Source: Nodosilinea sp. LEGE 06152 (GTDB lineage Bacteria > Cyanobacteriota > Cyanobacteriia > Phormidesmidales > Phormidesmidaceae). Taken from it: DNA of 49,191 nucleotides. The stretch spans positions 1 through 49,191 of the forward strand of contig NZ_JADEWR010000012.1 in assembly GCF_015207525.1 (NCBI RefSeq), read 5' to 3'. The translations under genes were made by a program, and so were the position numbers. The notes below the pieces were generated by a model, which saw only the letters and a program-made list of their open reading frames with translations, made no database searches and was not told the DNA's origin. Of this stretch, positions 16,815 to 25,421 are shown in pieces (position 1 is the stretch's first letter; each line of letters starts with the position of its first letter).

Positions 16815-17318
16815 ATGACTGCACTGCAGCCCATTCACTCTCCGCCAGAGTCAGCGACTCTCTACGACAGCGACTATTTCCGTTGGCTAGCCGAAACCGC
16901 TGAGCGCTTCCGCTGTGGGCAGTTCGACCAAATCGATGTACTCAACCTAGCCGAAGAACTAGACGACATGGGGCGCAGTGAAAAGCGGGCCGTAGAGAGC
17001 AGCCTGGAGGTGCTGCTGCGCCATTTGCTGAAGTATCAGTACCAGGGCGTTGGTTTAACCGACCCGGAGGGTCATCGCCGCTCCAACAGCTGGCGGCTTG
17101 CGATTTTGGAACATAGAGATTTCATCGCCAAAGCCTTTCGCGACAGCCCCAGCCTGCGCCCCTACTTCATCAGCATCTACGCCGACTGCTACGCCACAGC
17201 TCGTAAAAAGGCGGCGGTGGAAACAGGGTTGCCCCTAGAGACCTTTCCAAAGCAGGTGCCATTTACTTCAGAATTGGTGCTTGACCCCGACTTTTTGCCC
17301 GACGATAGTGATGGGTGA
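16815..17318 (+). CDS. DUF29 family protein
   Basis: From ATG 16815 the product is 167 residues: [24 protein letters not shown], quoted only in part, then [34 protein letters not shown] and WRLAILEHR. This is the helical DUF29 family, very common in cyanobacteria and of unknown function. A longer frame back to 16692 has no supporting start signal. The gene ends a few bases before mutS, so the two are probably co-transcribed. Confidence 0.85.
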   Translation: MTALQPIHSPPESATLYDSDYFRWLAETAERFRCGQFDQIDVLNLAEELDDMGRSEKRAVESSLEVLLRHLLKYQYQGVGLTDPEGHRRSNSWRLAILEHRDFIAKAFRDSPSLRPYFISIYADCYATARKKAAVETGLPLETFPKQVPFTSELVLDPDFLPDDSDG

Positions 17319-17350
17319 TCGTTGCCCAGTCATTTCTTCTGAAACCTTCA

Positions 17351-20032
17351 ATGTCTGGTTCTGCCCCCTCTGCTGACAGTCAGCCCCCCATCCCCGAGCG
17401 GTTGGCCAAGCACACCGTGCGCTACGCCGACCACCACTCGGTCAACTGGAACGATCTGACGCCGATGATGCGCCACTACGTGGAGATGAAGGAGCAGTAC
17501 CCCCACGCCCTGGTGCTGTACCGGGTGGGCGACTTTTTTGAGACCTTTTTTCAGGATGCGATCGCGATTGCTCGTGAGCTAGAAATCGTGCTGACCAGCA
17601 AAGACGCGGGCAAGAGCATTGGCCGGGTGCCCCTGGCGGGCATACCCCACCACGCCCTCGATCGCTACTGCACCCTGCTGGTGGAACGGGGCTATGCGAT
17701 CGCCATCTGTGACCAGGTCGAAGACCCCGCCGTGGCTCAGGGGCTGGTCAAGCGCGAAGTCACCCGCGTCATTACCCCCGGTACTGTGATCGAGGAGGGC
17801 ATGCTGAGCGCCAGCCAGAACAACTTTTTGGCCTCGGTAGTGATCGCTGGGCACCACTGGGGGCTGGCCCACGCCGATGTTTCCACCGGAGAATTTCTCA
17901 CCACCCAGGGCGAAGACCTCGACCAGCTTTGCCAAGAACTGCTGCGGCTTCAGCCCGCCGAGGTGCTGTTCCCGGTGGATGCGCCAAATTTGGGGGCAAT
18001 GCTGCGTCCAGGGGAGCAGTCCGACCAGCTGCCCGACTGCCTGCCGCGCCAGTTTTGCTACACCCTCAGGCCTCAAGGCCCCTATAGCCAGAGCGAGGCG
18101 CGACAGCGATTGCTGCAGCGGTTTCGGCTCAGGTCGCTAGAAGGGCTGGGCTGCGACCATTTGCCCCTGGCGGTGCGGGCGGCGGGCGGCCTGCTGCACT
18201 ACGTCGAAGAGACTCAGAAAACCGTGCAGGCCCCGCTCCAACCCCTCTGCACCTACACCCTGGCCGCCTACCTAGTCATCGACCACCAGACACGCCGCAA
18301 TCTAGAAATCACCCAGACGGCGCGCGACGGCACCTACAGCGGTTCGCTGCTGTGGGCACTCGATCGCACGGTCACGGCCATGGGCGGGCGCACTCTGCGC
18401 CGCTGGCTGCTGCAGCCGCTGCTGGATGTCAAAGGCATCCAGTCGCGCCAGGCCACCATTACCGAGCTGTTGCAGGACGGCAACCTGCGCCAGATGCTGC
18501 AACATAAGCTCAAGCAGATCTACGACCTGGAGCGGCTGGCGGGTCGGGCGGGTTCCGGCACGGCTAATGCTAGAGATCTTGTCGCCCTGGCCGATTCTTT
18601 TCTGCGTCTGCCCGATTTGGCGGCGCTGACGGAAAAAGCCGAATCGCCCTATTTGCAAGCGTTACAGTACGTGCCGCCGGAGCTGGAGCAATTGGGGCAA
18701 ACGCTGCGATCGCACTTAGTTGAAACTCCGCCCCTCTACCTCACTGAGGGGCACCTGATCCGCGACGGCGTGAACGCCCAGCTCGATGACCTGCGCCAGC
18801 AGGCGGTGGATGACCAAAGGTGGATCGCCGAATTGGAACCCGCCGAGCGCCAGCGCACCGGCATTTCCACCCTCAAAGTGGGCTTTAACAAGGCCTTTGG
18901 CTACTACATCAGCATCTCCCGCGCTCGGGCCGACCAGGCCCCCGACGACTACATTCGCAAGCAAACCCTGACCAACGAGGAGCGCTACATCACCCCCGAA
19001 CTCAAGGAGCGCGAGGCGCGGGTCTTCAATATCGAGTCAGAAATTAACGCCCTGGAGTACGAGATCTTTAACCAGTTGCGTGAACAGGTGGGCGAACAGG
19101 TGGAACTGATCCGCAAAGTCGCTGCTGCCGTTGCCGCCGCCGATGTGCTCAGCGGTCTAGCGGAGGTAGCGATCTTTCAGGGCTACTGCTGCCCCGAGAT
19201 AGAGGAGTCAAGGGCGATCGCCGTCACCGAGGGCCGCCACCCGGTGGTCGAGCAGCTGCTTCCGGCTGGGTTCTTTGTGCCCAACTCCAACTACATGGGC
19301 ACGATTCCCCAGGACAGAAACGCCCTCACGGCTCAAGACCTGATTATTCTCACCGGCCCCAACGCCAGCGGCAAGAGCTGCTACCTGCGCCAGGTGGGGC
19401 TGATTCAGCTGATGGCGCAGATGGGGAGTTTCGTTCCGGCGAAGGCGGCAAGGCTGGGGGTGTGCGATCGCATCTTTACCCGTGTTGGGGCGGTGGATGA
19501 TCTGGCCAGCGGCCAATCGACCTTTATGGTGGAGATGAACGAGACGGCAAATATTTTGAACCACGCCACGCCCAGGTCGCTCGTCCTGCTCGACGAAATT
19601 GGCCGGGGCACTGCCACCTTCGACGGTCTCTCCATTGCCTGGGCCGTGGCCGAGCACCTGGCCGTAGAGCTTCAGGCCCGCACCATTTTCGCCACCCACT
19701 ACCACGAGTTAAACGAGCTAGCGGCGCTGGTGCCTAATGTGGCTAACTACCAGGTGACGGTCAAAGAAATGCCCGACCAGATTATCTTTCTCCACCAGGT
19801 GCAGCCCGGCGGGGCCGACAAATCCTACGGCATCGAAGCGGGGCGGCTGGCGGGGCTGCCCCCCTCAGTAATTCAGCGCGCCCGCGACGTGATGCGCGAA
19901 ATCGAGCGCAACAGCACGATCGCCGTGGGATTGCGGGGAGAGGTGCCGCAATCCTCCAGACCCCGCCGCCGGGTAAAGGATGGAGTAGGTACCTACGATC
20001 CGTCCGAACAGCTTGACTTGTTTGGTGAATAG
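17351..20032 (+). CDS. mutS: DNA mismatch repair protein MutS
   Basis: The product is 893 residues from ATG 17351; a GTG at 17315 that overlaps the DUF29 stop would add 12. It carries the mismatch-recognition motif [10 protein letters not shown] (the GDFFE of MutS1 that stacks on the mismatch), a Walker [16 protein letters not shown], Walker [17 protein letters not shown] and the ATHYHEL signature. It recognises mispaired bases as a dimer and starts repair. No mutL is adjacent. The C-terminus ([11 protein letters not shown]) looks like a beta-clamp-binding QLDLF motif, as expected for MutS. Confidence 0.97.
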   Translation: MSGSAPSADSQPPIPERLAKHTVRYADHHSVNWNDLTPMMRHYVEMKEQYPHALVLYRVGDFFETFFQDAIAIARELEIVLTSKDAGKSIGRVPLAGIPHHALDRYCTLLVERGYAIAICDQVEDPAVAQGLVKREVTRVITPGTVIEEGMLSASQNNFLASVVIAGHHWGLAHADVSTGEFLTTQGEDLDQLCQELLRLQPAEVLFPVDAPNLGAMLRPGEQSDQLPDCLPRQFCYTLRPQGPYSQSEARQRLLQRFRLRSLEGLGCDHLPLAVRAAGGLLHYVEETQKTVQAPLQPLCTYTLAAYLVIDHQTRRNLEITQTARDGTYSGSLLWALDRTVTAMGGRTLRRWLLQPLLDVKGIQSRQATITELLQDGNLRQMLQHKLKQIYDLERLAGRAGSGTANARDLVALADSFLRLPDLAALTEKAESPYLQALQYVPPELEQLGQTLRSHLVETPPLYLTEGHLIRDGVNAQLDDLRQQAVDDQRWIAELEPAERQRTGISTLKVGFNKAFGYYISISRARADQAPDDYIRKQTLTNEERYITPELKEREARVFNIESEINALEYEIFNQLREQVGEQVELIRKVAAAVAAADVLSGLAEVAIFQGYCCPEIEESRAIAVTEGRHPVVEQLLPAGFFVPNSNYMGTIPQDRNALTAQDLIILTGPNASGKSCYLRQVGLIQLMAQMGSFVPAKAARLGVCDRIFTRVGAVDDLASGQSTFMVEMNETANILNHATPRSLVLLDEIGRGTATFDGLSIAWAVAEHLAVELQARTIFATHYHELNELAALVPNVANYQVTVKEMPDQIIFLHQVQPGGADKSYGIEAGRLAGLPPSVIQRARDVMREIERNSTIAVGLRGEVPQSSRPRRRVKDGVGTYDPSEQLDLFGE

Positions 20033-20163
20033 CCTCGGTTCGTCGTCTGGGCTTCCTGATTGATGACAAGCTCTAAAGCTCAAGCGCGTTTGCTGGCTGC
20101 CGCAACTGCCACAGTGGCCTGCCGCCCTCAGCAGGTTCAGCGATTGCGGCAAGAGCTGGTGGC

Positions 20164-21327
20164 CTACCCCATCGGCCCGGCTAAGATTACCTTGGCTAAG
20201 GCGTTGATGACGGCCTCGGGTGGCTCCTGCTTGAGGTCGCTGTACCACTGCTCGGTGGCCTCGGGCACGTAGCCGTAGATGGTGCTAGTGCGCTTGCGGG
20301 CTTTCAGTATGAGGTCGGCCGTGCGCTCTTTGCGAGCGTCTTCGTAGCGTTTGAGGGCATCGGCCACGCCAATGGTGGTGGTGGTCAGATAGCGGGTCAG
20401 CACTTCAGCGTCTTCGATCGCCTGGCAGCCTCCCTGGCCTAGTGTAGGGGTGGTGGCGTGGCCCGAGTCGCCCAGCAGCGCAACCCGCCCCTTCACCAGC
20501 CGTTCGAGGGGGTCAATGTCGCCAATTTCCAGACGGTTAGTTTGCTCGGGGTCAATGGCCTGAATCAGCTTTTGCACTTTATCGGGCCAGCCCTGAAAGA
20601 TTTTGGCTAGCTCATCCTGGCGGTCAGGGGGGGCAACCTGGGTGCCTTCTGCCATTGGCGCACCAAAGAAAAAGTAAAAGCGATCGCCCCCCACGGGCAT
20701 CATGGAAGCGCGCTTGCTGTCGCCCACGTAGAGCACCCACAGGTCTTTTTCACACAGCTCGGGGTCGGCTTTGACCAGGCCATTCCAGTTGACGTAGCGG
20801 GCATAGCGACGCTCAACGCCGTGCCCCACCACATCGGCCCGCACGGCGGAGTGAATGCCGTCGGCCCCAATCACCAGGTCGCCGCTGATGCGATCGCCAT
20901 TTTCAAAGATGGCAGTGGCGCTGTGCTCGTCCTGCTCCACGCCAACGCAGTTCATGCCCAGGTGGACGCACTCAGAACCACAGGCGTCGAACAGCATGGA
21001 CTGTAAATCAGTGCGTGACACCGGGTAAGGACGCTGGCCCACCCGCTCAAACAGGGGCCGCAGGTCGACGTAGCTCAGCGACTCGTCGGTGTGGCTGCGG
21101 TACTCCATAGCGTTCATTTCGCCGCCAATGGCTGCCAGCTTTTCGCCCAGCCCCAGGTGGTTGAGCACCTTAACCCCGTTTGACCACAGCGAAATACCTG
21201 CCCCAGCCGGGCGCAACTCCTGGGCGCGATCGTAGATGTCGACCTGGTAACCCGCTCGCTGCATGGCGATGCCTGTGGTCAAGCCGCCAATTCCGGCTCC
21301 GATAATCACCACCTTCAGGTTGTACAT
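20164..21327 (-). CDS. hpxO: FAD-dependent urate hydroxylase (HpxO type)
   Basis: The 387-residue flavoprotein monooxygenase has GAGIGG at 10-15, the DG motif GDLVIGADGIHSAVR, and GDSGH at 286-290. Compared from memory with Klebsiella HpxO it matches in RYVNWNGLV, SMMPVGGDRFYFFF, DPEQTNRLEI, LGQGGCQAIEDA, LKARKR and the C-terminal LAGPMG. The R and Y pair critical in HpxO (R204, Y216) is kept with identical spacing as R206 and Y218. It should convert urate to 5-hydroxyisourate with NADH and O2. A good ribosome site (AGGAGCGACCC) precedes ATG 21327. No other purine-catabolism gene is seen nearby. Confidence 0.85.
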   Translation of the reverse strand: MYNLKVVIIGAGIGGLTTGIAMQRAGYQVDIYDRAQELRPAGAGISLWSNGVKVLNHLGLGEKLAAIGGEMNAMEYRSHTDESLSYVDLRPLFERVGQRPYPVSRTDLQSMLFDACGSECVHLGMNCVGVEQDEHSATAIFENGDRISGDLVIGADGIHSAVRADVVGHGVERRYARYVNWNGLVKADPELCEKDLWVLYVGDSKRASMMPVGGDRFYFFFGAPMAEGTQVAPPDRQDELAKIFQGWPDKVQKLIQAIDPEQTNRLEIGDIDPLERLVKGRVALLGDSGHATTPTLGQGGCQAIEDAEVLTRYLTTTTIGVADALKRYEDARKERTADLILKARKRTSTIYGYVPEATEQWYSDLKQEPPEAVINALAKVILAGPMG

Positions 21328-21640
21328 GGGTCGCTCCTAACTGCTGTGATGGCTGGGGCACGTCCCCGAGGGCTGTTCCAATAGAGTCGGGCTAGCTCAG
21401 GGACTGGTCGCTAATACTTTTACTATAAAGAAGAAACTGTATACAGTGCACAGCTAAGCTATCCGGGTTTAGCCGCTTTGGCTAAAGACGTCAACGTTTA
21501 AAGTCAGCTGAGGAGTATTTCTACTCAATCTTCAAAAGTCTGTTCAATCGTTTACCAAGTCATTACTTCTAAAGCCTAGAAATGGCTGGATTTTTGGGGT
21601 GGTCAAAGAAGAGGTAACTGTCCAGATTTGGAAGACCATC
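21328..21640. promoter_or_regulatory. Divergent control region of hpxO and the patX-like gene
   Basis: This 313-base stretch separates two divergent genes. It has no convincing ORF but two inverted repeats: the perfect palindrome CTGTATACAG at 21437-21446, and TTTAGCC-GCTTT-GGCTAAA at 21468-21486. Either could be a regulator site. GGAAG at 21630-21634 is the likely ribosome site of the patX-like gene. No -10/-35 pair is claimed. Confidence 0.4.
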
Positions 21641-21844
21641 ATGTGGCATCGTTTCTCTGTAGTGCTTGCTGTTGTTACTGTCGGTGGTATAAGCGGCGTC
21701 GGCGGGTTTAACCCACTTAGTCAGCCTATTTCTACCCTTTTTACCCCAGCTGTTGAGGCCTCTGAAATGAGCGAAGATACCGTTGCTAAAACCTACGTGC
21801 AACGCAACCGCCGAGGTACGGGCCGCCGGGGCAGGCTCGGTTAA
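21641..21844 (+). CDS. patX: PatX-like secreted peptide precursor with RGTGR motif
   Basis: From ATG 21641 (GGAAG six bases upstream) the product is 67 residues. A hydrophobic N-terminal segment, FSVVLAVVTVGGISGVGGF, reads as a signal/membrane segment. A short spacer follows, then the basic C-terminus QRNRRGTGRRGRLG with RGTGR at 58-62. PatX proteins, found together with HetR in filamentous cyanobacteria, have exactly this plan: export signal plus a C-terminal RG(S/T)GR pentapeptide that inhibits HetR-dependent differentiation. Only five residues carry the specific signal, so the call rests on motif plus architecture. The stop overlaps the stop of the convergent kinase gene. Confidence 0.7.
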   Translation: MWHRFSVVLAVVTVGGISGVGGFNPLSQPISTLFTPAVEASEMSEDTVAKTYVQRNRRGTGRRGRLG

Positions 21845-23805
21845 GGTTCACTGCTTTGGGCAGCCCGGAGCTTTTCGAGCTGGTACTGAGCGTCGTCAAA
21901 GCAGCCCAAGCGGCTGACATCGATGCAGGCAGTGGCGACGGTTTCTAAATCAGCGATCGCGCTTTCAATATCCCCCAGCTCCGCATGGAGCAAACCCCGG
22001 TCGTAGTAGGCAAAGGGATGGTTGGGATTGAGCTCAATTGTTTGGTTGAAGTCGCCCATTGCTCCGGCAAAATCGCCTAGGTCTTGCCGCGTTAGCCCGC
22101 GATTGTAGTAAGGCTCTGGGTTGCTCGAATTGATTTGAATTGCAATCGTAAAATCTTGAATTGCCCCCTGAAAATCGTTTAAACGTCGCCTGACTAACCC
22201 TCTATTTTCGTAGGCCAGGCTGTTGTTGGGGCGCAGATTGACGGCTTCGGTGCAGTCTTTGAGGGCCGCGGCATTGTCGTCTAAATTAGAGAGCGACAGG
22301 CAGCGGTTGAGGTAGGCAACGGCCTTACTCTCGGCGTCACTGGCTAGGTTGATGGCAGACGTGTAGTCTTGCACAGCCCCGGCCTCGTCGCCCAGTTCGG
22401 CCCGAGCGGTGCCCCGGTTGACATAGGCATCGGTGTAGGCCTCCTGGCGCTGTAAAGCTTCGCCGTAGTCGGCGATCGCCCCCTGCAAATCGCCCAGCTG
22501 AAAGCGCAGGTTGCCCCGCTGGTAGTAGGCCAAAGCCCGATCGGGGTTGGCCTCAATGGCGTCCGTCAAATCTTGTAGAGCCTGCTCTGCCTGGCCATTT
22601 TCCCACAGCAGGGTAGAGCGCTGGGCTAGGGCATCGCTGTTGTTGGGCCTCAGCTCTAGCACCTGATTGAGGTAGTTGAGTGAGTCGTTGCTTTGGCCCA
22701 TTTGTTTGGCGGTTTTGGCCTGCTGCAACAGGGTGTTTACGGTCATGGTTTGAGGAATACGCAGCCACACCACGCCCCCCACGACCAGCAGCGCTAGGGC
22801 GGCACCGGCCCCCAGCCAGAGCGTTGGTTTATGGGCAGGGGTGGGCAGCCATCGCCGCCGGCCGTTGGTCGGGGGGGAAACGGGCGACCGCGGCTGCTCA
22901 GGTTCCATGGCACCGTTCTCCTGGGGTAGAGGGCGGGCGGCTGGGGCCGCCGCTGGGTTCACAACAGTCTCTGCAGCTGGCAGAGCGACCAAAATATCCT
23001 TAGCCTGATGAAACTGTGCCTCAGGCTGGGGCGAAACCATGCGCAGCAAAATCTCTTTGAGCTCGTTGCTCAACAGCGAGCACTCGTCGAGCTGGAGTTT
23101 GACCTGGGCTAAAAAATCGTCCTGGCTCAGGCGCGGAATAGCCTCGTTGGAGAGCCCGGTGGCCATTTGTACAGCAATCATCCCGAGGGCAAAGTGGTCG
23201 GCGGCAAAGCGCGTGTACTGCCGGTGCTTAGCCTGGGGCACATAGGCTGACTCGGCGCTAGGAACACCGGAGGTGCTGTTGGTAGGTGGGGCAGGCTCGG
23301 GGGTGCCTGTATCCTGAATCAGGCCAAAATCGACCAGAATCAAGTGGCCGCGATCGCGGTGGCGAATCAGGTTGTTGGGGTGCAGGTTTTGGTGAGCAAT
23401 GCCGTGGCGCTGAATAATGTCTAAAATGCTCAGGCTTTCCTTCAAAAAGCTCTGTACCTCGGCCTCGGTCCTGGGTTTTTGCTCGGCTAGTTCTGTCAGT
23501 AAAGAATGGCCAGGAACATAGTCGCGCACCCAGTAAAAATCTTGCCCTTCCTGAACGGTGGAGAGGTTTTTAGCGATCGCATCGTGTTCGCCCATGCGCT
23601 TGAGCAAACTGACTCGCTTAGCCAGCAAATCGTTCAAAAACTTGAGGGTAATAGTGTTGTGAGCGGGCAGCTGCAAATGCTTGACAATGCATTTGTTCTT
23701 AGCCGAGCTACCATGATCGGTCATCAGGTAGGTCTTGGTGTAAGCCTTAGTACTGACAACTCGAATGAACTGAAATCGTCCATCGATCAGTCGTTTCACA
23801 ACCAT
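21841..23805 (-). CDS. Kinase-like protein with TPR repeats; catalytic HRD replaced by HQN
   Basis: From ATG 23805 the protein has 654 residues (an upstream ATG at 23856 is less likely). The N-terminal kinase-like domain keeps the lysine K42 and DFG (159-161) but reads HQNLHPNN at 138-145, so the catalytic aspartate of HRD is Asn. A hydrophobic segment (LWLGAGAALALLVVGGVVWL) near 340-360 is followed by about seven TPR units with the pattern AYYNRGLxRxxLGDxxGAIxDF. It is probably a membrane-bound pseudokinase or weak kinase whose TPR part binds proteins outside the kinase domain. It ends on a shared TTAA with the patX-like gene. Confidence 0.85.
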   Translation of the reverse strand: MVVKRLIDGRFQFIRVVSTKAYTKTYLMTDHGSSAKNKCIVKHLQLPAHNTITLKFLNDLLAKRVSLLKRMGEHDAIAKNLSTVQEGQDFYWVRDYVPGHSLLTELAEQKPRTEAEVQSFLKESLSILDIIQRHGIAHQNLHPNNLIRHRDRGHLILVDFGLIQDTGTPEPAPPTNSTSGVPSAESAYVPQAKHRQYTRFAADHFALGMIAVQMATGLSNEAIPRLSQDDFLAQVKLQLDECSLLSNELKEILLRMVSPQPEAQFHQAKDILVALPAAETVVNPAAAPAARPLPQENGAMEPEQPRSPVSPPTNGRRRWLPTPAHKPTLWLGAGAALALLVVGGVVWLRIPQTMTVNTLLQQAKTAKQMGQSNDSLNYLNQVLELRPNNSDALAQRSTLLWENGQAEQALQDLTDAIEANPDRALAYYQRGNLRFQLGDLQGAIADYGEALQRQEAYTDAYVNRGTARAELGDEAGAVQDYTSAINLASDAESKAVAYLNRCLSLSNLDDNAAALKDCTEAVNLRPNNSLAYENRGLVRRRLNDFQGAIQDFTIAIQINSSNPEPYYNRGLTRQDLGDFAGAMGDFNQTIELNPNHPFAYYDRGLLHAELGDIESAIADLETVATACIDVSRLGCFDDAQYQLEKLRAAQSSEP

Positions 23806-24074
23806 TAGATTTGCCGAGGTAAATGCACCGGGTGGGGTAATGAAAACAACCCTCAACCCAAGGTAAACGTTAAACTGCTGCGGTTAACTTGTTTACTCAG
23901 GGCGTTGGACACAGCGGCCACGAGCCCCGTAGGGCCGCAAAATCCGCCGTGGCTCCCTGCAGTTGTAGCGTCGATATCAGGAACTCAGGAGCAGTGAACC
24001 CTGGACCATTTGGATGAAACCCAAAGACCAGACCGTTAAGATAAGGATGACGACCCATCAGCAGCAATACTACT

Positions 24075-24500
24075 ATGTACTGTGTAATTTATGACGGTAA
24101 CTGTAACCTTTGCGTCAGTCTCGTGCGGTTGTTAGAATCGCTCGACCGGGGCGTACAGTTTCAGTACGTGCCCATGCAAGATGAGCCCACCTTGGCCCGC
24201 TACAATATCACCGCCGCCGACTGCGAGGCCGGCATGATTTTGCTCGACCTGCAGGCTCCCGATTGCCGCTGGCAGGGTAGTGCTGCCGCCGAAGAAATTG
24301 GCCGTCTGCTGCCCCTAGGAGATGTTTTTGTGCAGGCCTACCGTGCTCTGCCGGGGGCCAAGCAGGCGGGGGATCAGGTCTATGCCTTTGTGCGCGACAA
24401 CCGCTACGAGCTGTTTGGCAAGCGCCCCCACCGCTACGACTCAGGCTACCCCCTCTGCAGCGATCAGCGCTGTGAGCCAGCGGCCGAAAGCCCTCTGTAA
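24075..24500 (+). CDS. DCC-family thiol-disulfide oxidoreductase (DUF393)
   Basis: The 141-residue product starts MYCVIYDGNCNLCVSLVRLL, the DxxCxxC signature of the DCC family (C10 and C13), and continues with the thioredoxin-like QFQYVPMQDEP segment and a C-terminal YELFGKRPH. A CxxC pair at the end of the first strand suggests redox activity, but no substrate is known for this family. The last segment has two further cysteines (CSDQRC). Confidence 0.85.
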   Translation: MYCVIYDGNCNLCVSLVRLLESLDRGVQFQYVPMQDEPTLARYNITAADCEAGMILLDLQAPDCRWQGSAAAEEIGRLLPLGDVFVQAYRALPGAKQAGDQVYAFVRDNRYELFGKRPHRYDSGYPLCSDQRCEPAAESPL

Positions 24501-24580
24501 GCGCCGTTGATTCCCCCATTCTCAGCTCGTTGACGAGGCGCGGCCTAGACCAAAGGGCTGCTGCTGAGAAGGAAGGTCTG

Positions 24581-24690
24581 ATACTAAATCCGAGTCACAT
24601 AACCCCGATTTAAAACCGATACCTTGTAGGGAGCATTGCACTGCAATGCCCCTACAAACCGGGGGTATACAGATAGGATTTGCTCTATAA
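24581..24690. repeat. MITE-like element, copy 1
   Basis: The element starts ATACTAAATCC and ends GGATTTGCTCTAT, imperfect inverted ends. Its centre is a long hairpin, TTGTAGGG...GCATTGCA/TGCAATGC...CCCTACAA at 24624-24657 with one bulge. The sequence after the hairpin (CCGGGGGTATACA) matches that after the hairpin of the element at 43603-43707 (CTGGGGGTATTCA). It has no ORF of its own, so it would depend on another transposase. Confidence 0.55.
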
Positions 24691-24737
24691 ATAGCCGTCC
24701 CTTCGACTTCGCTCAGGGACCGGCTATGGCTATTTTT

Positions 24738-24772
24738 ATCGTTGGGGGTGCCGCGCTAGCGGCATGGACGAT
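24738..24772. repeat. 35-bp hairpin repeat, copy 2
   Basis: Exact reverse complement of 12925-12959, with the same TGCCGC...GCGGCA core hairpin read on the other strand. Confidence 0.8.
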
Positions 24773-24929
24773 TGGTATAAGTCAATCCGCAGGCGGCTAC
24801 TGTGGCGCAATAGCGTGTATCTACAGATGCAGGAGCGACCCGCCCCTAAGTACTTTAGGGAAATAGGCAGCATTCCCCCCTCACCTTGGCCTGCTGCCGA
24901 CTCTTTCGCTCACTGAGAGGATTCCTGCT

Positions 24930-25310
24930 ATGTCACTGCGATCGCAACTTGCCTTGGCTACCCTGAGCGTTCTTGCCACTGCCGCCCTCGCCGCCACCGC
25001 CGCAGACGCGCGTCCTGGTCAGGGGCGAGGGCAGCGTCCTCAGCCCAGTCAACCCGTGGTGCAGGAAGTAATGCCCCAGGCTGAGTCTTCCATGACCGTA
25101 GAAGCAACCGAGGTCACTGTAGAAACCGCTGAAACCGTCTATCAAGGCAGTCTTCCTCTGCCCAGTACTGTGGCCCAAGACCCTACAGAAAACCCTCAAA
25201 ACCTGCCTCCCGGCCTTCAGCGCCGGGTCGACGATGGGCGGGGCCTGCCCCCCGGTCTACAGCGCCAGGTTGACAGTGGCCGGGGCCTCCCCGCCGGGCT
25301 AAATCGGTAG
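24930..25310 (+). CDS. Secreted protein with LPPGLQR repeats
   Basis: The 126-residue product begins with a signal peptide (LALATLSVLATAALAATAADA). A Q/P/E/V-rich linker follows, then three C-terminal repeats: LPPGLQRRVDDGRG, LPPGLQRQVDSGRG and LPAGLNR. LPPGL-type repeats occur in small exported proteins of many bacteria but their function is unknown. ATG 24930 is preceded by GAGAGGATT, an acceptable ribosome site. The mature protein has no cysteine. Confidence 0.75.
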   Translation: MSLRSQLALATLSVLATAALAATAADARPGQGRGQRPQPSQPVVQEVMPQAESSMTVEATEVTVETAETVYQGSLPLPSTVAQDPTENPQNLPPGLQRRVDDGRGLPPGLQRQVDSGRGLPAGLNR

Positions 25311-25421
25311 CTACTCGGTAATTACCAAAGCTTCAACTCCAGGGACCGGGTTTTCTGTAAAGTGCCACCGCGCTGGTGGACTAGTCCAGAAACCCGGTCT
25401 CTTTTGCATGAACCCTCTCCT

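Larger units (their letters stand above)
24501..24929. other. Intergenic stretch made of dispersed repeats
   Basis: No gene is supported. From left to right: a MITE-like element (24581-24690), a CTTCGACTTCGCTCAGGGACCGG dispersed sequence (about 24701-24723, quoted only in part elsewhere), and the 35-base hairpin element (24738-24772). The last 100 bases are the promoter region of the secreted protein at 24930. Confidence 0.6.

Noticed and set aside
20060..20272. 70-residue ORF overlapping the end of hpxO
   Set aside because: Mostly antisense to hpxO and without a ribosome site or motif.
24636..24866. ORF of 76 residues across dispersed repeats
   Set aside because: It runs through a hairpin repeat and the 35-bp element, with no start signal and no protein-like composition.
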